From Asaia bogorensis (lineage in GTDB: Bacteria > Pseudomonadota > Alphaproteobacteria > Acetobacterales > Acetobacteraceae): a stretch of DNA of 7,077 nucleotides. Made by a program: the position numbers and the translations under genes. A model generated the notes under the pieces. That model was given only the letters and a program-made list of their open reading frames with translations. It was not told the origin of the DNA and ran no database searches. The stretch spans positions 1-7,077 of the forward strand of contig CAMCHA010000131.1 in NCBI GenBank assembly GCA_945874515.1, in the 5' to 3' direction. Of the stretch, positions 1 to 5,774 are shown in pieces. Numbering within the stretch: the first letter of the stretch is position 1; the number at the start of each line of letters is the position of its first letter.

Positions 1-1
1 G

Positions 2-61
2 TTTCGAGCAGAGGCTGAGCGGCGCCGCCGCGATCTGGGGCAGGAGGGGGCAATACCATGA
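2..61 (+). CDS. Possible C-terminal tail of an upstream gene (partial)
   Basis: This frame is open from the left edge and ends at TGA 59-61, giving a short arginine- and glutamate-rich tail (RAEAERRRRDLGQEG). Nothing in the visible 19 residues identifies a family. The stop overlaps an ATG at 58-60 in the ATGA arrangement typical of coupled genes, but the ORF beginning there is only 26 codons. Another frame (3-68) is also open from the edge, so the choice of frame is uncertain. The call rests only on an open frame at a window boundary. Confidence 0.25.
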   Translation, partial: FRAEAERRRRDLGQEGAIP

Positions 62-114
62 TCCTTGATAAGCAAACCCTATGCCGCCTGGAGAGGGCAC
101 CCGACCGGCTTTTG

Positions 115-128
115 GGCGATTTTTCGCC
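115..128. other. Small hairpin GGCGA-tttt-TCGCC
   Basis: A perfect 5-bp stem (115-119 with 124-128) closes a T4 loop. No T-run follows on either strand, so it is not a canonical rho-independent terminator. It lies about 55 nt past the possible stop at 61 and could mark the 3' end of that transcript. Confidence 0.3.
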
Positions 129-186
129 TAAAACTTAGTCATAATGCCACTCGCTTTGCAAATTAACCTGCCTGCCAAGGCGCAAC

Positions 187-240
187 GTTTCGCCCGAAAC
201 CGGGCATCTGCGCGACAGGTGCCGCCATCCGAGGCGAAAC
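187..240. repeat. Nested inverted repeat, possible structured leader of the downstream hydrolase gene
   Basis: Outer arms GTTTCGCC (187-194) and GGCGAAAC (233-240) are exact reverse complements. Inside them GGCATCTG (203-210) pairs with CAGGTGCC (216-223) through 7 Watson-Crick pairs and one T-G wobble around a CGCGA loop. The left arm can also fold on itself, because 187-200 is GTTTCG-CC-CGAAAC. Two mutually exclusive pairings of one arm, 88 nt upstream of a start codon, would suit a switchable leader or an operator. No known riboswitch core was recognised. The pairing is seen directly; the regulatory role is inferred. Confidence 0.45.
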
Positions 241-308
241 ACGCTTGAAGCTGGGGCAGCGTCAGGCAATCATTCGCTGAGACGGCGGGCCAATGGGGAC
301 TGTCTGTT

Positions 309-316
309 GAGAAAGG
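309..316 (+). promoter_or_regulatory. Ribosome binding site that favours the ATG at 328
   Basis: GAGAAAGG is the best purine-rich stretch upstream of the hydrolase and sits 11 nt before ATG 328. It would lie within the first codons if the in-frame TTG at 307 were used, so it argues for ATG 328. Confidence 0.5.
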
Positions 317-327
317 TATTGCCGAGC

Positions 328-921
328 ATGAACGCCCGTCCTGCCCCTCCGCCCCTCATTATCCTCGATGTCCAGGACGCCATCGACCAGCCCGTCTGGA
401 ATGGCAAGAACAACCCTGGATATTTGGCGGTGATTATGCGTCTTCTGGCGCATTGGCGAAAGAACGGATGGCGCGTGCTTCACATCAAGCATGACGAGCC
501 AATACCGTCGTCAAGCTATCATACCCACGGCCCATGGAACGGCATCAAGACAGAGGTCGCGCCCATTGCGGGGGAGCCGGTTATCGTCAAGCAGCAAAAC
601 TGCGCCTTCATCGGAACGGAGCTTGACCGGGTTCTCCGCGACATGCGGGCTAACCAGTTCGTGCTGACGGGCGTTGTCATTCACAACAGCATGGATGCCA
701 CTGTTCGGGCCGGCAAGGCGCTTGGCTACCGCATCATCCTGCCATCGGACGCAACGACCGCCGTGCCGGTGGCAGGCACTGGTGGCAAATCCTGGACCGC
801 CGAAACCGTTCATGACCTGACCTTGGCCATTCTCGACAAGCAATACGCGGAGGTCGTGACAGCGGATGAGGTGATCGCGCGGTTTGGCAGAAGTGCCCCT
901 TCGACGGATGATAAAAATTAG
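328..921 (+). CDS. Isochorismatase-fold (cysteine hydrolase family) protein with Ser at the catalytic Cys position
   Basis: The 197-residue product has the isochorismatase/nicotinamidase-like alpha/beta fold signature. An early strand carries the catalytic Asp (LIILDVQDA, Asp14), the catalytic Lys is in VIVKQQNCAFIGT (Lys88), and the nucleophile-elbow region is LTGVVIHNSMDATVRAGKALGY (117-134 is its core). Length is normal for the family. In typical members the elbow reads like TGVxTxxCVxATxR. Here Ser121 occupies the Cys place, so thiol chemistry as in nicotinamidase is not expected without change. Ser-bearing homologues occur in this superfamily, to my recollection, with poorly known substrates. 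A TTG at 307 would add seven residues; ATG 328 has better ribosome-binding spacing. The gene is apparently monocistronic, with 132 nt before the next one. The exact amide or ester substrate cannot be told. Confidence 0.85.
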   Translation: MNARPAPPPLIILDVQDAIDQPVWNGKNNPGYLAVIMRLLAHWRKNGWRVLHIKHDEPIPSSSYHTHGPWNGIKTEVAPIAGEPVIVKQQNCAFIGTELDRVLRDMRANQFVLTGVVIHNSMDATVRAGKALGYRIILPSDATTAVPVAGTGGKSWTAETVHDLTLAILDKQYAEVVTADEVIARFGRSAPSTDDKN

Positions 922-989
922 CGTGGCTTCCGGTCACCTTGGCTTACGGGACCCCACTATACCTTTGTTTGATGGTATTTTGCGCGTCA

Positions 990-1007
990 CCAAGTGATTC
1001 CACTTGG
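990..1007. promoter_or_regulatory. Inverted repeat CCAAGTG-attc-CACTTGG, candidate operator
   Basis: The 7-bp arms are perfect complements (990-996 and 1001-1007) with a 4-nt centre, 46 nt upstream of the RAM-domain gene. The spacing and symmetry would suit binding by a dimeric regulator over the promoter, but no convincing -35/-10 pair was found. A transcript hairpin is the alternative. Confidence 0.35.
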
Positions 1008-1038
1008 CTTGCAAATACTCTAGCATGAAGGCGATTGC

Positions 1039-1045
1039 AGGAGGG
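1039..1045 (+). promoter_or_regulatory. Strong Shine-Dalgarno for the RAM-domain gene
   Basis: AGGAGGG lies 8 nt before ATG 1054. It fixes the start and supports the gene being a true short protein rather than the tail of a longer Lrp regulator. Confidence 0.8.
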
Positions 1046-1053
1046 CCAAGGCC

Positions 1054-1308
1054 ATGCGCGCCGTATTCATCATGATCAAATGCGAAATGGGCCAAGCCTA
1101 TCGCGTGGCGCGCGAGATGGCCGATGGCATTCCGGAGCTTTCTGAAATGCATTCCATTTCCGGCCAATATGATCTGCTCGGGAAATTCTACCTGGAAGCG
1201 GATCGCGATATCGGGCTTTTCGTGGTGGAGACTATCCAGACCGTGCCCGGCGTGAAGGACACTTACACGCTGCAAACCTTCAACGCCTTTTCCGGGCGCG
1301 GGGGATAA
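1054..1308 (+). CDS. Standalone Lrp/AsnC ligand-binding (RAM) domain protein
   Basis: The 84-residue protein matches only the C-terminal effector-binding half of Lrp/AsnC regulators, with a beta-alpha-beta-beta-alpha-beta pattern. It starts MRAVFIMIKC, has helix GQAYRVAREMAD (13-24), the characteristic turn SGQYDLLGKFYLEA (36-49), where Gly37 and Asp40 match the conserved G-x-x-D, then VETIQTVPGV (58-67) before a final strand with TYTLQT (70-75). There is no helix-turn-helix domain, and the strong ribosome binding site just upstream excludes a missing N-terminus. Such proteins oligomerise and bind amino acids or related small molecules in known cases. How this one acts is unknown: it may sense a metabolite or mix with full-length Lrp partners. 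It is probably its own transcription unit. Confidence 0.85.
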   Translation: MRAVFIMIKCEMGQAYRVAREMADGIPELSEMHSISGQYDLLGKFYLEADRDIGLFVVETIQTVPGVKDTYTLQTFNAFSGRGG

Positions 1309-1333
1309 GGCAGGAACTTGCCTGTTTGACGAC

Positions 1334-1353
1334 CGGCCCGGCACATCGGGCCG
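1334..1353. terminator. GC-rich hairpin downstream of the RAM-domain gene, terminator-like but lacking a T-run
   Basis: CGGCCCG (1334-1340) pairs perfectly with CGGGCCG (1347-1353) around GCACAT, 26 nt after the stop codon. No T-tract follows, so it may protect a 3' end or assist rho-dependent termination. A weaker stem AGGCA/TGCCT at 1308-1323 followed by GTTT lies just upstream. Confidence 0.35.
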
Positions 1354-1487
1354 TGAAGCGGGTAGCGGCTCAATAGGACATGAGCAACCGCCGCCGTAAG
1401 GCACGCTGAGCGCAGTTGAACTCATGATTTTGTCCCTTCATTGCCCAGGTTCAGAGGTAGAGAGCCAACAAAACAGCCAAACTTGAA

Positions 1488-1627
1488 GCCGCGCTAAACC
1501 TGCTGCGGCCTAACGGGATGCCGTGTCTTCGCAAGAAGCAGACGCCCCGGCGTCGGGCCAGGGGAAAGTAAAGGGACCGGAGCGCAAAAAAATTGGGAGT
1601 TAGGCCGAGTTGCGCTCGGGGTTTTTT
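1488..1627 (+). ncRNA. Candidate structured RNA ending at an intrinsic terminator
   Basis: Successive potential stems occur on this stretch: GCCGC/GCGGC (1488-1492 with 1505-1509), CTTC-GCAA-GAAG (1527-1538, a GNRA tetraloop), GACGC-CCCG-GCGTC (1541-1554), then the terminator hairpin with T6 at 1605-1627. No protein frame explains the segment. The 5' end is not defined because no promoter could be recognised. It could instead be a long 3' untranslated region of the RAM-domain gene. No known small RNA family was identified. Confidence 0.25.
1605..1627 (+). terminator. Rho-independent terminator, rightward
   Basis: CCGAG (1605-1609), loop TTGCG and CTCGG (1615-1619) form a compact GC-rich stem followed by GG and six T residues (1622-1627). 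It is the clearest intrinsic terminator in the window and stops transcription reading rightward from the gene-free segment or from the RAM-domain gene about 300 nt upstream. Confidence 0.65.
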
Positions 1628-2155
1628 AGAAAATTCTACAAGCCATGATTTTCCAGCTACAATAATCTCCCGATAGAGGCCACCGACATAACCAGTGGCC
1701 GACCGTAAAGGTCTGCGTGCCCGGTTCGCAGTGGCGGGAGCGCACCAACTCGGATCTGATAACATTTCCACAAAAACATGGAACACGAAAGACAAGGAAG
1801 CACGACGTTGGCTGTCGTCGCTAGACATCGCCAAAGTTCTCCCTTGTGTCACCCGCACCCGCTAGGCAGTGGCCTATTCTGGGCAGGATTTCACCGAAGA
1901 TCCGCCAAAACCCCAAGACCCATGGAGCTGAGGGCCTGACCGATCGGCTGCCCGGTGCCAGGGACCACACTTGAACCGCGCTTCGGCGGAGAAGCAGGTA
2001 GCTATCATCGGCGATGCCCTCAATCATCCCGGCAACGGCGCGACCGGTGTTGCGCAGGCGCCAGGATTGGCAAGCTGATGGCTCACCTGACTTTGCTTTC
2101 TTTCAAGAGATGGGATGGCTTCTTGAGCCCCCGGGGCTATTGCAGGCCCGAGAGC

Positions 2156-2202
2156 GTCACATTTAACACTGTTGATGGGAGCTCCACTCAACACTTTGTG
2201 AC
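2156..2202. repeat. Long imperfect hairpin upstream of the methyltransferase
   Basis: Outer arms GTCACA (2156-2161) and TGTGAC (2197-2202) enclose an inner stem in which TGTTGATGG (2170-2178) pairs with CCA-c-TCAACA (2184-2193), a 9-bp stem with one bulged C and a GAGCT loop. It lies 143 nt before the probable start of the methyltransferase. It may be a leader structure, a protein-binding site or a remnant of mobile DNA. Confidence 0.4.
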
Positions 2203-2234
2203 AGATCATGGCTCGGGACGGAAAGGCAGGTTAC

Positions 2235-2253
2235 TCTGCTTTTCTCAAGCAGA
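2235..2253. repeat. Perfect 7-bp stem-loop TCTGCTT-ttctc-AAGCAGA
   Basis: The arms at 2235-2241 and 2247-2253 are exact complements around a 5-nt loop, 33 nt past the preceding hairpin and about 90 nt before the methyltransferase start. No T-run follows, so it is not a terminator. Confidence 0.4.
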
Positions 2254-2344
2254 ACTCTGTTGCCATAACTTGTGGTATTGCTTTCAAGAACCGATAACCA
2301 TCTCTTGTATCATCTGGCTTTCGGAGACGGGCGAGCCTCATGGA

Positions 2345-3295
2345 ATGGCGAAATCGTCCGAAGCCGCAAGCCGCTCTGCCCTTTACGATGAGGCCGTCCA
2401 AATGGTACTGAATACTACCGAAATAAATTTCCCCGCAAATACCTTCAGCGTCCTTGGCACGCTGTCACTCCTAACACCTTGGGATATCATTGGCTGCAGC
2501 AAGCTTAGGGTTGGTGGAGACAGCGATGGGGGCTATGTGTTGCTCGACCGGCTCCGGTCTGAACAGCCAGTCCTTAGCTATGGGGTCGGTCTAGACTCAA
2601 GCTTTGACTTTGATCTCGCGCGGCGGGGCCATCGCGTCTTCATGTTCGATCACACGGTCGATGGGCCGTGCGGTGTACTGCCTAAAGGCTGCGTTTTCAT
2701 CCGCGAAGGCGTCGCAGCGAAGGCTGATCCAGAAAGCAAATTGGATACGGTCTTGGCTCATCTGCGGCGGTATAGGTTGGCCAGCCGCCGCGATGTCATC
2801 CTCAAAATGGATATCGAAGGGGGTGAATGGGATATCATCGCCGCATTACCAGATAAGGCAATGGATGCATTTGAGCAGATTGTCGTTGAATTTCACTGGC
2901 TGGAAAATCTGAAACGCGACAGTTTTACTGCCCAGATACGCGCGGCTCTACAACGCCTCAATGAACGCTTCACCCTCTGCCATGTGCACGCGAATGTCTA
3001 TGGTGGCCTTAGGCGTCCAGCGGGAGTAGTCCTGCCGAACGTATTAGAGGCTACATATGTGAGGTCCGATCTGATCTCCCGTAAACCGAATAAGACATTC
3101 TACCCGACCGAACATGACCGCACGAACCGGCCGGGCTCAAAGGATATCGTGCTTTCAATGTATCCCTTTGTGCCTATGGTCGTACCGCGTCAGTCCTTTG
3201 TCCCTAAGGCGCGCCCACTCAACACCAAGCATGCCGGCGCGAAGGTAACCAAAGCACCCTCCGCGCGAGCTTCCAAGTCACCAGCGACGGTGTAG
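2345..3295 (+). CDS. FkbM-type SAM-dependent methyltransferase family protein
   Basis: The 316-residue product has family-typical blocks: GGDSDGGYVL (58-67), the SAM-binding strand and loop LSYGVGLDSSFDFDLA (77-92) with FDHTVDG (101-107), the FkbM hallmark ILKMDIEGGEWDII (152-165), VEFHWLENL (181-189), HVHANVYGG (213-221) and LPNVLEATYVR (230-240). FkbM relatives O-methylate sugars, polyketides or glycolipids; the acceptor is unknown. The last 30 residues are a basic Lys/Ala/Pro-rich tail. The frame is open back to 1955, but the extra 130 residues look non-coding. ATG 2345 has only a weak GCGAG ribosome site, and ATG 2402, preceded by GAGG at 2390-2393, is a credible alternative (297 residues). 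Codon use is more AT-rich than in the neighbours (only 26 of 60 bases at 2401-2460 are G or C), suggesting transfer. No glycosyltransferase or other surface-polysaccharide gene is adjacent. Confidence 0.8.
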   Translation: MAKSSEAASRSALYDEAVQMVLNTTEINFPANTFSVLGTLSLLTPWDIIGCSKLRVGGDSDGGYVLLDRLRSEQPVLSYGVGLDSSFDFDLARRGHRVFMFDHTVDGPCGVLPKGCVFIREGVAAKADPESKLDTVLAHLRRYRLASRRDVILKMDIEGGEWDIIAALPDKAMDAFEQIVVEFHWLENLKRDSFTAQIRAALQRLNERFTLCHVHANVYGGLRRPAGVVLPNVLEATYVRSDLISRKPNKTFYPTEHDRTNRPGSKDIVLSMYPFVPMVVPRQSFVPKARPLNTKHAGAKVTKAPSARASKSPATV

Positions 3296-3314
3296 TCTCC
3301 CACGTCCCAAATCC

Positions 3315-4235
3315 TCAATTTTGCGGCATGCCTTCCGGCACAATGGTCCGCACCAGGCTGGCATCGAGCGCTTCATAGGCATGATAGCCAATCGTCTCAT
3401 AAAGCTGGGCGCGGGTTTGCATCCGCCCGGCCATGTTATGCGTGCCGCCATCGGATTTGATCGCGCTGTACAGGTCTTCCATGGCGCGCGCGGCGATGCG
3501 CAAATGGCTGACGGGCCAGATCACCATGGCGTAGCCCATTTGCTGGAATTCAGTGGCGGTGAAAAACGGCGTACGGCCAAATTCGGTCATATTGGCCAAA
3601 AGCTTCACGCCCGGCATGCGGGCGGCGAATTCGCGAAACATCTCAGCGGTTGTCAGCGCTTCAGGGAAAATCGCATCCGCGCCGGCTTCCAGATAGCGCT
3701 TGGCACGATCAACGGCGGCATCCATGCCTTCATTCGCGACCGCATCGGTGCGAGCGATGATCACCAGATTGCGCCTAGCCTTCCGGGCAGCGGCGACCTT
3801 GGCCGACATTTCATCCACCGGGGCCAATTTCTTGTCGTTCAAATGGCCGCATTTCTTGGGCAGCAATTGGTCTTCCAAATGCACCGCGCCGGCACCCGCT
3901 TCTTCAAAGCAGCGCACCATGTGCATGACATTAAGCGCCTCACCATAGCCGGTATCGCCATCCACCAGCACCGGCAGGCCGGAAGCGCGCACCACCTGGC
4001 GCACATGCCAGGACACATCATCCACCGTGATCATGCCAAGATCAGGCAAGCCCATGGTGGCGGACATGGCAGCACCCGACATGTACAGCGCCTCAAACCC
4101 CGCCTTTTTCGCGAGCAAAGCGGCGATGCCCAGATGCGCGCCCGGCATTTGCAGGATTTGAGGGCGGTCCAGCAGGCGGCGGAAGCGCACACCAGCGGGT
4201 TCATCGGGCAGATCATCGGCGATTATGTAAGGCAT
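3315..4235 (-). CDS. prpB: 2-methylisocitrate lyase (isocitrate lyase/PEP mutase superfamily)
   Basis: The 306-residue protein matches PrpB, which splits 2-methylisocitrate into pyruvate and succinate in the methylcitrate cycle of propionate breakdown, in the cytoplasm. Visible marks are PGAHLGIAALLAKKAGFEALYMSG (31-54), GLPDLG (62-67), Mg2+-binding LVDGDTGYG (90-98; Asp92, Asp94), the lyase signature PKKCGHL (126-132) with catalytic Cys129, ARTDA (161-165), IFPEA (189-193), ANMTEFG (214-220) and MQTRAQLYE (272-280). From memory it resembles Bacillus MmgF (YqiQ) more than E. coli PrpB. The Cys in KKCGH argues against PEP mutase; 2,3-dimethylmalate lyase is the main alternative. It is the second gene of a leftward operon, 10 nt after the carrier gene. 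Its ribosome site TGAGGAAA (4241-4248 on the minus strand) overlaps the carrier's stop, implying coupled translation. No prpC or prpD is in the window. Confidence 0.88.
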   Translation of the reverse strand: MPYIIADDLPDEPAGVRFRRLLDRPQILQMPGAHLGIAALLAKKAGFEALYMSGAAMSATMGLPDLGMITVDDVSWHVRQVVRASGLPVLVDGDTGYGEALNVMHMVRCFEEAGAGAVHLEDQLLPKKCGHLNDKKLAPVDEMSAKVAAARKARRNLVIIARTDAVANEGMDAAVDRAKRYLEAGADAIFPEALTTAEMFREFAARMPGVKLLANMTEFGRTPFFTATEFQQMGYAMVIWPVSHLRIAARAMEDLYSAIKSDGGTHNMAGRMQTRAQLYETIGYHAYEALDASLVRTIVPEGMPQN

Positions 4236-4240
4236 AGCTA

Positions 4241-4248
4241 TTTCCTCA
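4241..4248 (-). promoter_or_regulatory. Ribosome binding site overlapping the upstream stop codon
   Basis: On the minus strand the carrier gene's TGA stop is the first part of TGAGGAAA, placed 5 nt before the lyase ATG. A ribosome terminating on the carrier message is thus positioned to start the lyase. Confidence 0.7.
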
Positions 4249-5640
4249 GAAGAAAATGAATGTCACCAGCACGAAAAGCGGAATCAAGACGACAAAGGCC
4301 CAGGCGCAATAGCCGAAGAAGGATGGCATGCGCACACCCTGTTCTTCCACAATCGCCTTGACCATGAAATTCGGCGCATTGCCGATATAGGAATTGGCCC
4401 CCATGAAGACCGCGCCACAGGAAATCGCCGCCAGGGTCAGCGCGCCTTCGGCCATCAGATGCGCGGGATCGCCGCCGGCCAGGTTGAAGAATACCAGATA
4501 TGTCGGCGCGTTATCCAGGAAGGAAGACAGCACCCCGGACAGCCAGAAATAGACCCATGGAATCGGCTCCCCGCCCGCGCCGGAAGTCAGCGCCACTAAG
4601 GGCGCCGCCGCCCCCGCCGTACCGGCACGCAAAATGGCCAGCACGGGGGCCATGGTGACGAAAATGGCCGCGAAAAGCTTGGCCACTTCGGCAATGGCAC
4701 CCCAGGCGAAGCCATTATCATCGCGCAATTGCCGCGGCGTGACCCACATGGAAATGGCTGCAATGCCAACAAACACAGCCACGCCGACCAGCCGTTCAAG
4801 CCCTATCTTTTCGCCGAACAGGGCAACATCGCCCGGGCGCCAATAGCCCTGCGCCAGCACCATCAGCACTACCGCGCCAATCAGCCACAGATTGGCATAG
4901 CCTTCGATGGAAAAGCTCTCGCGCTTTTCGATGGCGGGCGGCGTCGGCTTATCGCGCGCCCAGGCCCAGCTATCCAGCAGGTAATAGGCCGCAAGCAGCA
5001 GTACCGCGCAGAACAGGAATTCACCGAAAAGATGCGTCGTGGTCCAGAAGAAGGATACGCCCTTCAGAAAGCCCAGATAAAGCGGCGGGTCCCCCAGCGG
5101 CGAGAGCGACCCACCAATATTGCTGACCAGGAAAATGAAAAACACGAAGGTATGGGTCTTGCGCTGACGGAAGGAATTGGCGCGCAGCACCGGGCGGATC
5201 AGCAGCATGGAAGCACCCGTGGTGCCCATCACACTCGCGATCACAGTGCCGAAGGCGAGCAGTGCGGTATTGGTGGCCGGCGTGCCGATCAGCGTGCCCT
5301 TCACCAGCACGCCGCCGCCGGTCACGTAAAGCGCCAACAGCAGGGCGATGAAGGGCAGGTATTCCTGCAACAGGATATGCCAGACCTCTGAGGCAGCAAC
5401 GCCAGGCCCGAAAGCCACGGCAAAGGGCAGCACCAGCAGCAACGCCCATCCGGCGGCGATCTTGCCGTAATGATGATGCCAGATCGGCCCCGCCAGCAGC
5501 GGCATCAGTGCGATGGAAAGCAGCAGCCCCGCGAAAGGCAGGCCCCAAGCCAGGCTCATTCCCGCGCCCGAACCCCCAGCGGCTTCGGCCGGCAGGCTCA
5601 GCGCCAAGAACAGCATCAGGGCGAAGCGGGTCGCCTTCAT
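4246..5640 (-). CDS. Ion transporter superfamily carrier (NhaD/CitMHS-like Na+/H+ antiporter or carboxylate transporter)
   Basis: The 464-residue inner-membrane protein has about a dozen hydrophobic spans. The N-terminus (MKATRFALMLFLALS...LPAEAAGG) resembles a cleavable signal or first helix. Ion transporter superfamily marks are the two re-entrant-type loops with conserved polar residues: SNIGGSLSPLGDPP (173-186), and SSFLDNAPTYLVF (372-384) with GANSYIGNAPNF (414-425). These resemble NhaD-type Na+/H+ antiporters and putative citrate carriers. The gene order with a PrpB-type lyase favours carboxylate uptake, but the substrate is not decided by sequence. An ATG at 5652 would add four residues, but it sits directly against the GAGGG ribosome site (5653-5657), whereas ATG 5640 lies 12 nt from it and begins a better signal-like sequence. 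It is the first gene of the leftward operon with prpB. Confidence 0.82.
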   Translation of the reverse strand: MKATRFALMLFLALSLPAEAAGGSGAGMSLAWGLPFAGLLLSIALMPLLAGPIWHHHYGKIAAGWALLLVLPFAVAFGPGVAASEVWHILLQEYLPFIALLLALYVTGGGVLVKGTLIGTPATNTALLAFGTVIASVMGTTGASMLLIRPVLRANSFRQRKTHTFVFFIFLVSNIGGSLSPLGDPPLYLGFLKGVSFFWTTTHLFGEFLFCAVLLLAAYYLLDSWAWARDKPTPPAIEKRESFSIEGYANLWLIGAVVLMVLAQGYWRPGDVALFGEKIGLERLVGVAVFVGIAAISMWVTPRQLRDDNGFAWGAIAEVAKLFAAIFVTMAPVLAILRAGTAGAAAPLVALTSGAGGEPIPWVYFWLSGVLSSFLDNAPTYLVFFNLAGGDPAHLMAEGALTLAAISCGAVFMGANSYIGNAPNFMVKAIVEEQGVRMPSFFGYCAWAFVVLIPLFVLVTFIFF

Positions 5641-5715
5641 GGGCCGGGGCATCCCTCAAGATTTGCGGGCTTTCGCCCATTTGAACCGTGCTTGCCGGAT
5701 GATCTCCCCCGCCAC

Positions 5716-5731
5716 AAGGGGGCGCCCCCTT
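5716..5731. promoter_or_regulatory. Perfect 16-bp palindrome AAGGGGGC/GCCCCCTT, candidate operator
   Basis: Each 8-base half is the exact reverse complement of the other with no spacer. It lies near the middle of the divergent gap, 50 nt before the coxG start. A dimeric repressor or activator shared by the two operons is one possibility; chance symmetry in GC-rich DNA is the alternative. Confidence 0.45.
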
Positions 5732-5768
5732 TCCCCCATGGCTTTGCGCCCCTAGTTTGGGGGAAGGT

Positions 5769-5774
5769 AGGAGA
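5769..5774 (+). promoter_or_regulatory. Ribosome binding site of coxG
   Basis: AGGAG within TAGGAGA lies 8 nt before ATG 5782 and decides that start over the in-frame open stretch extending upstream to 5470. The site overlaps the right arm of the GGAGATCA inverted repeat and could be paired in a longer transcript. Confidence 0.75.

Larger units (their letters stand above)
1309..2344. other. Gene-poor intergenic segment with multiple hairpins
   Basis: About 1 kb between the RAM-domain gene and the methyltransferase has no frame that looks like a recognisable protein. Visible structures are a hairpin at 1334-1353, an interrupted inverted repeat with arms around 1376-1384 and 1421-1435, small stem-loops at 1527-1538 (GCAA tetraloop) and 1541-1554, a terminator at 1605-1627, a separated inverted repeat GGCCAC/GTGGCC at 1678-1683 and 1695-1700, a stem at 2126-2138, a bulged hairpin at 2156-2202 and a stem at 2235-2253. 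Composition is more AT-rich than the flanks in places. No transposase remnant, tRNA or CRISPR repeat was recognised. Confidence 0.6.

Noticed and set aside
277..282. CTGAGA resembling the core of a TPP riboswitch
   Set aside because: The matching GAACCTGAT element and the other paired helices are not present before the hydrolase start.
934..1425. Leftward ORF of 163 codons starting MSSTALSVPYGGGCSCP, with an AAGGGA site before it
   Set aside because: Most of it is the exact antisense of the well-supported RAM gene, and the translation resembles no family. Only the first 40 or so codons are free of overlap.
1451..1858. Leftward 135-codon ORF in the gene-poor segment
   Set aside because: No recognisable domain and no good ribosome site. 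It crosses the rightward terminator and several stems.
1695..1865. 56-codon rightward frame from GTG, ending in a Lys/Arg-rich stretch
   Set aside because: No ribosome site and no family resemblance; the length is expected by chance.
1969..1977. Minus-strand GGTTCAAGT resembling a tRNA T-loop
   Set aside because: The flanking bases do not form a T-stem, and no acceptor, D or anticodon stem can be drawn.
1955..2344. N-terminal extension of the methyltransferase frame by 130 residues
   Set aside because: The added sequence has no family similarity, is rich in Cys, Arg and Ser as random frames are, and runs through clear hairpins. Homologous blocks begin only after 2345.
3321..4259. Rightward 312-codon ORF, His- and Gly-rich
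   Set aside because: It is the antisense shadow of prpB, whose motifs and ribosome site are unambiguous.
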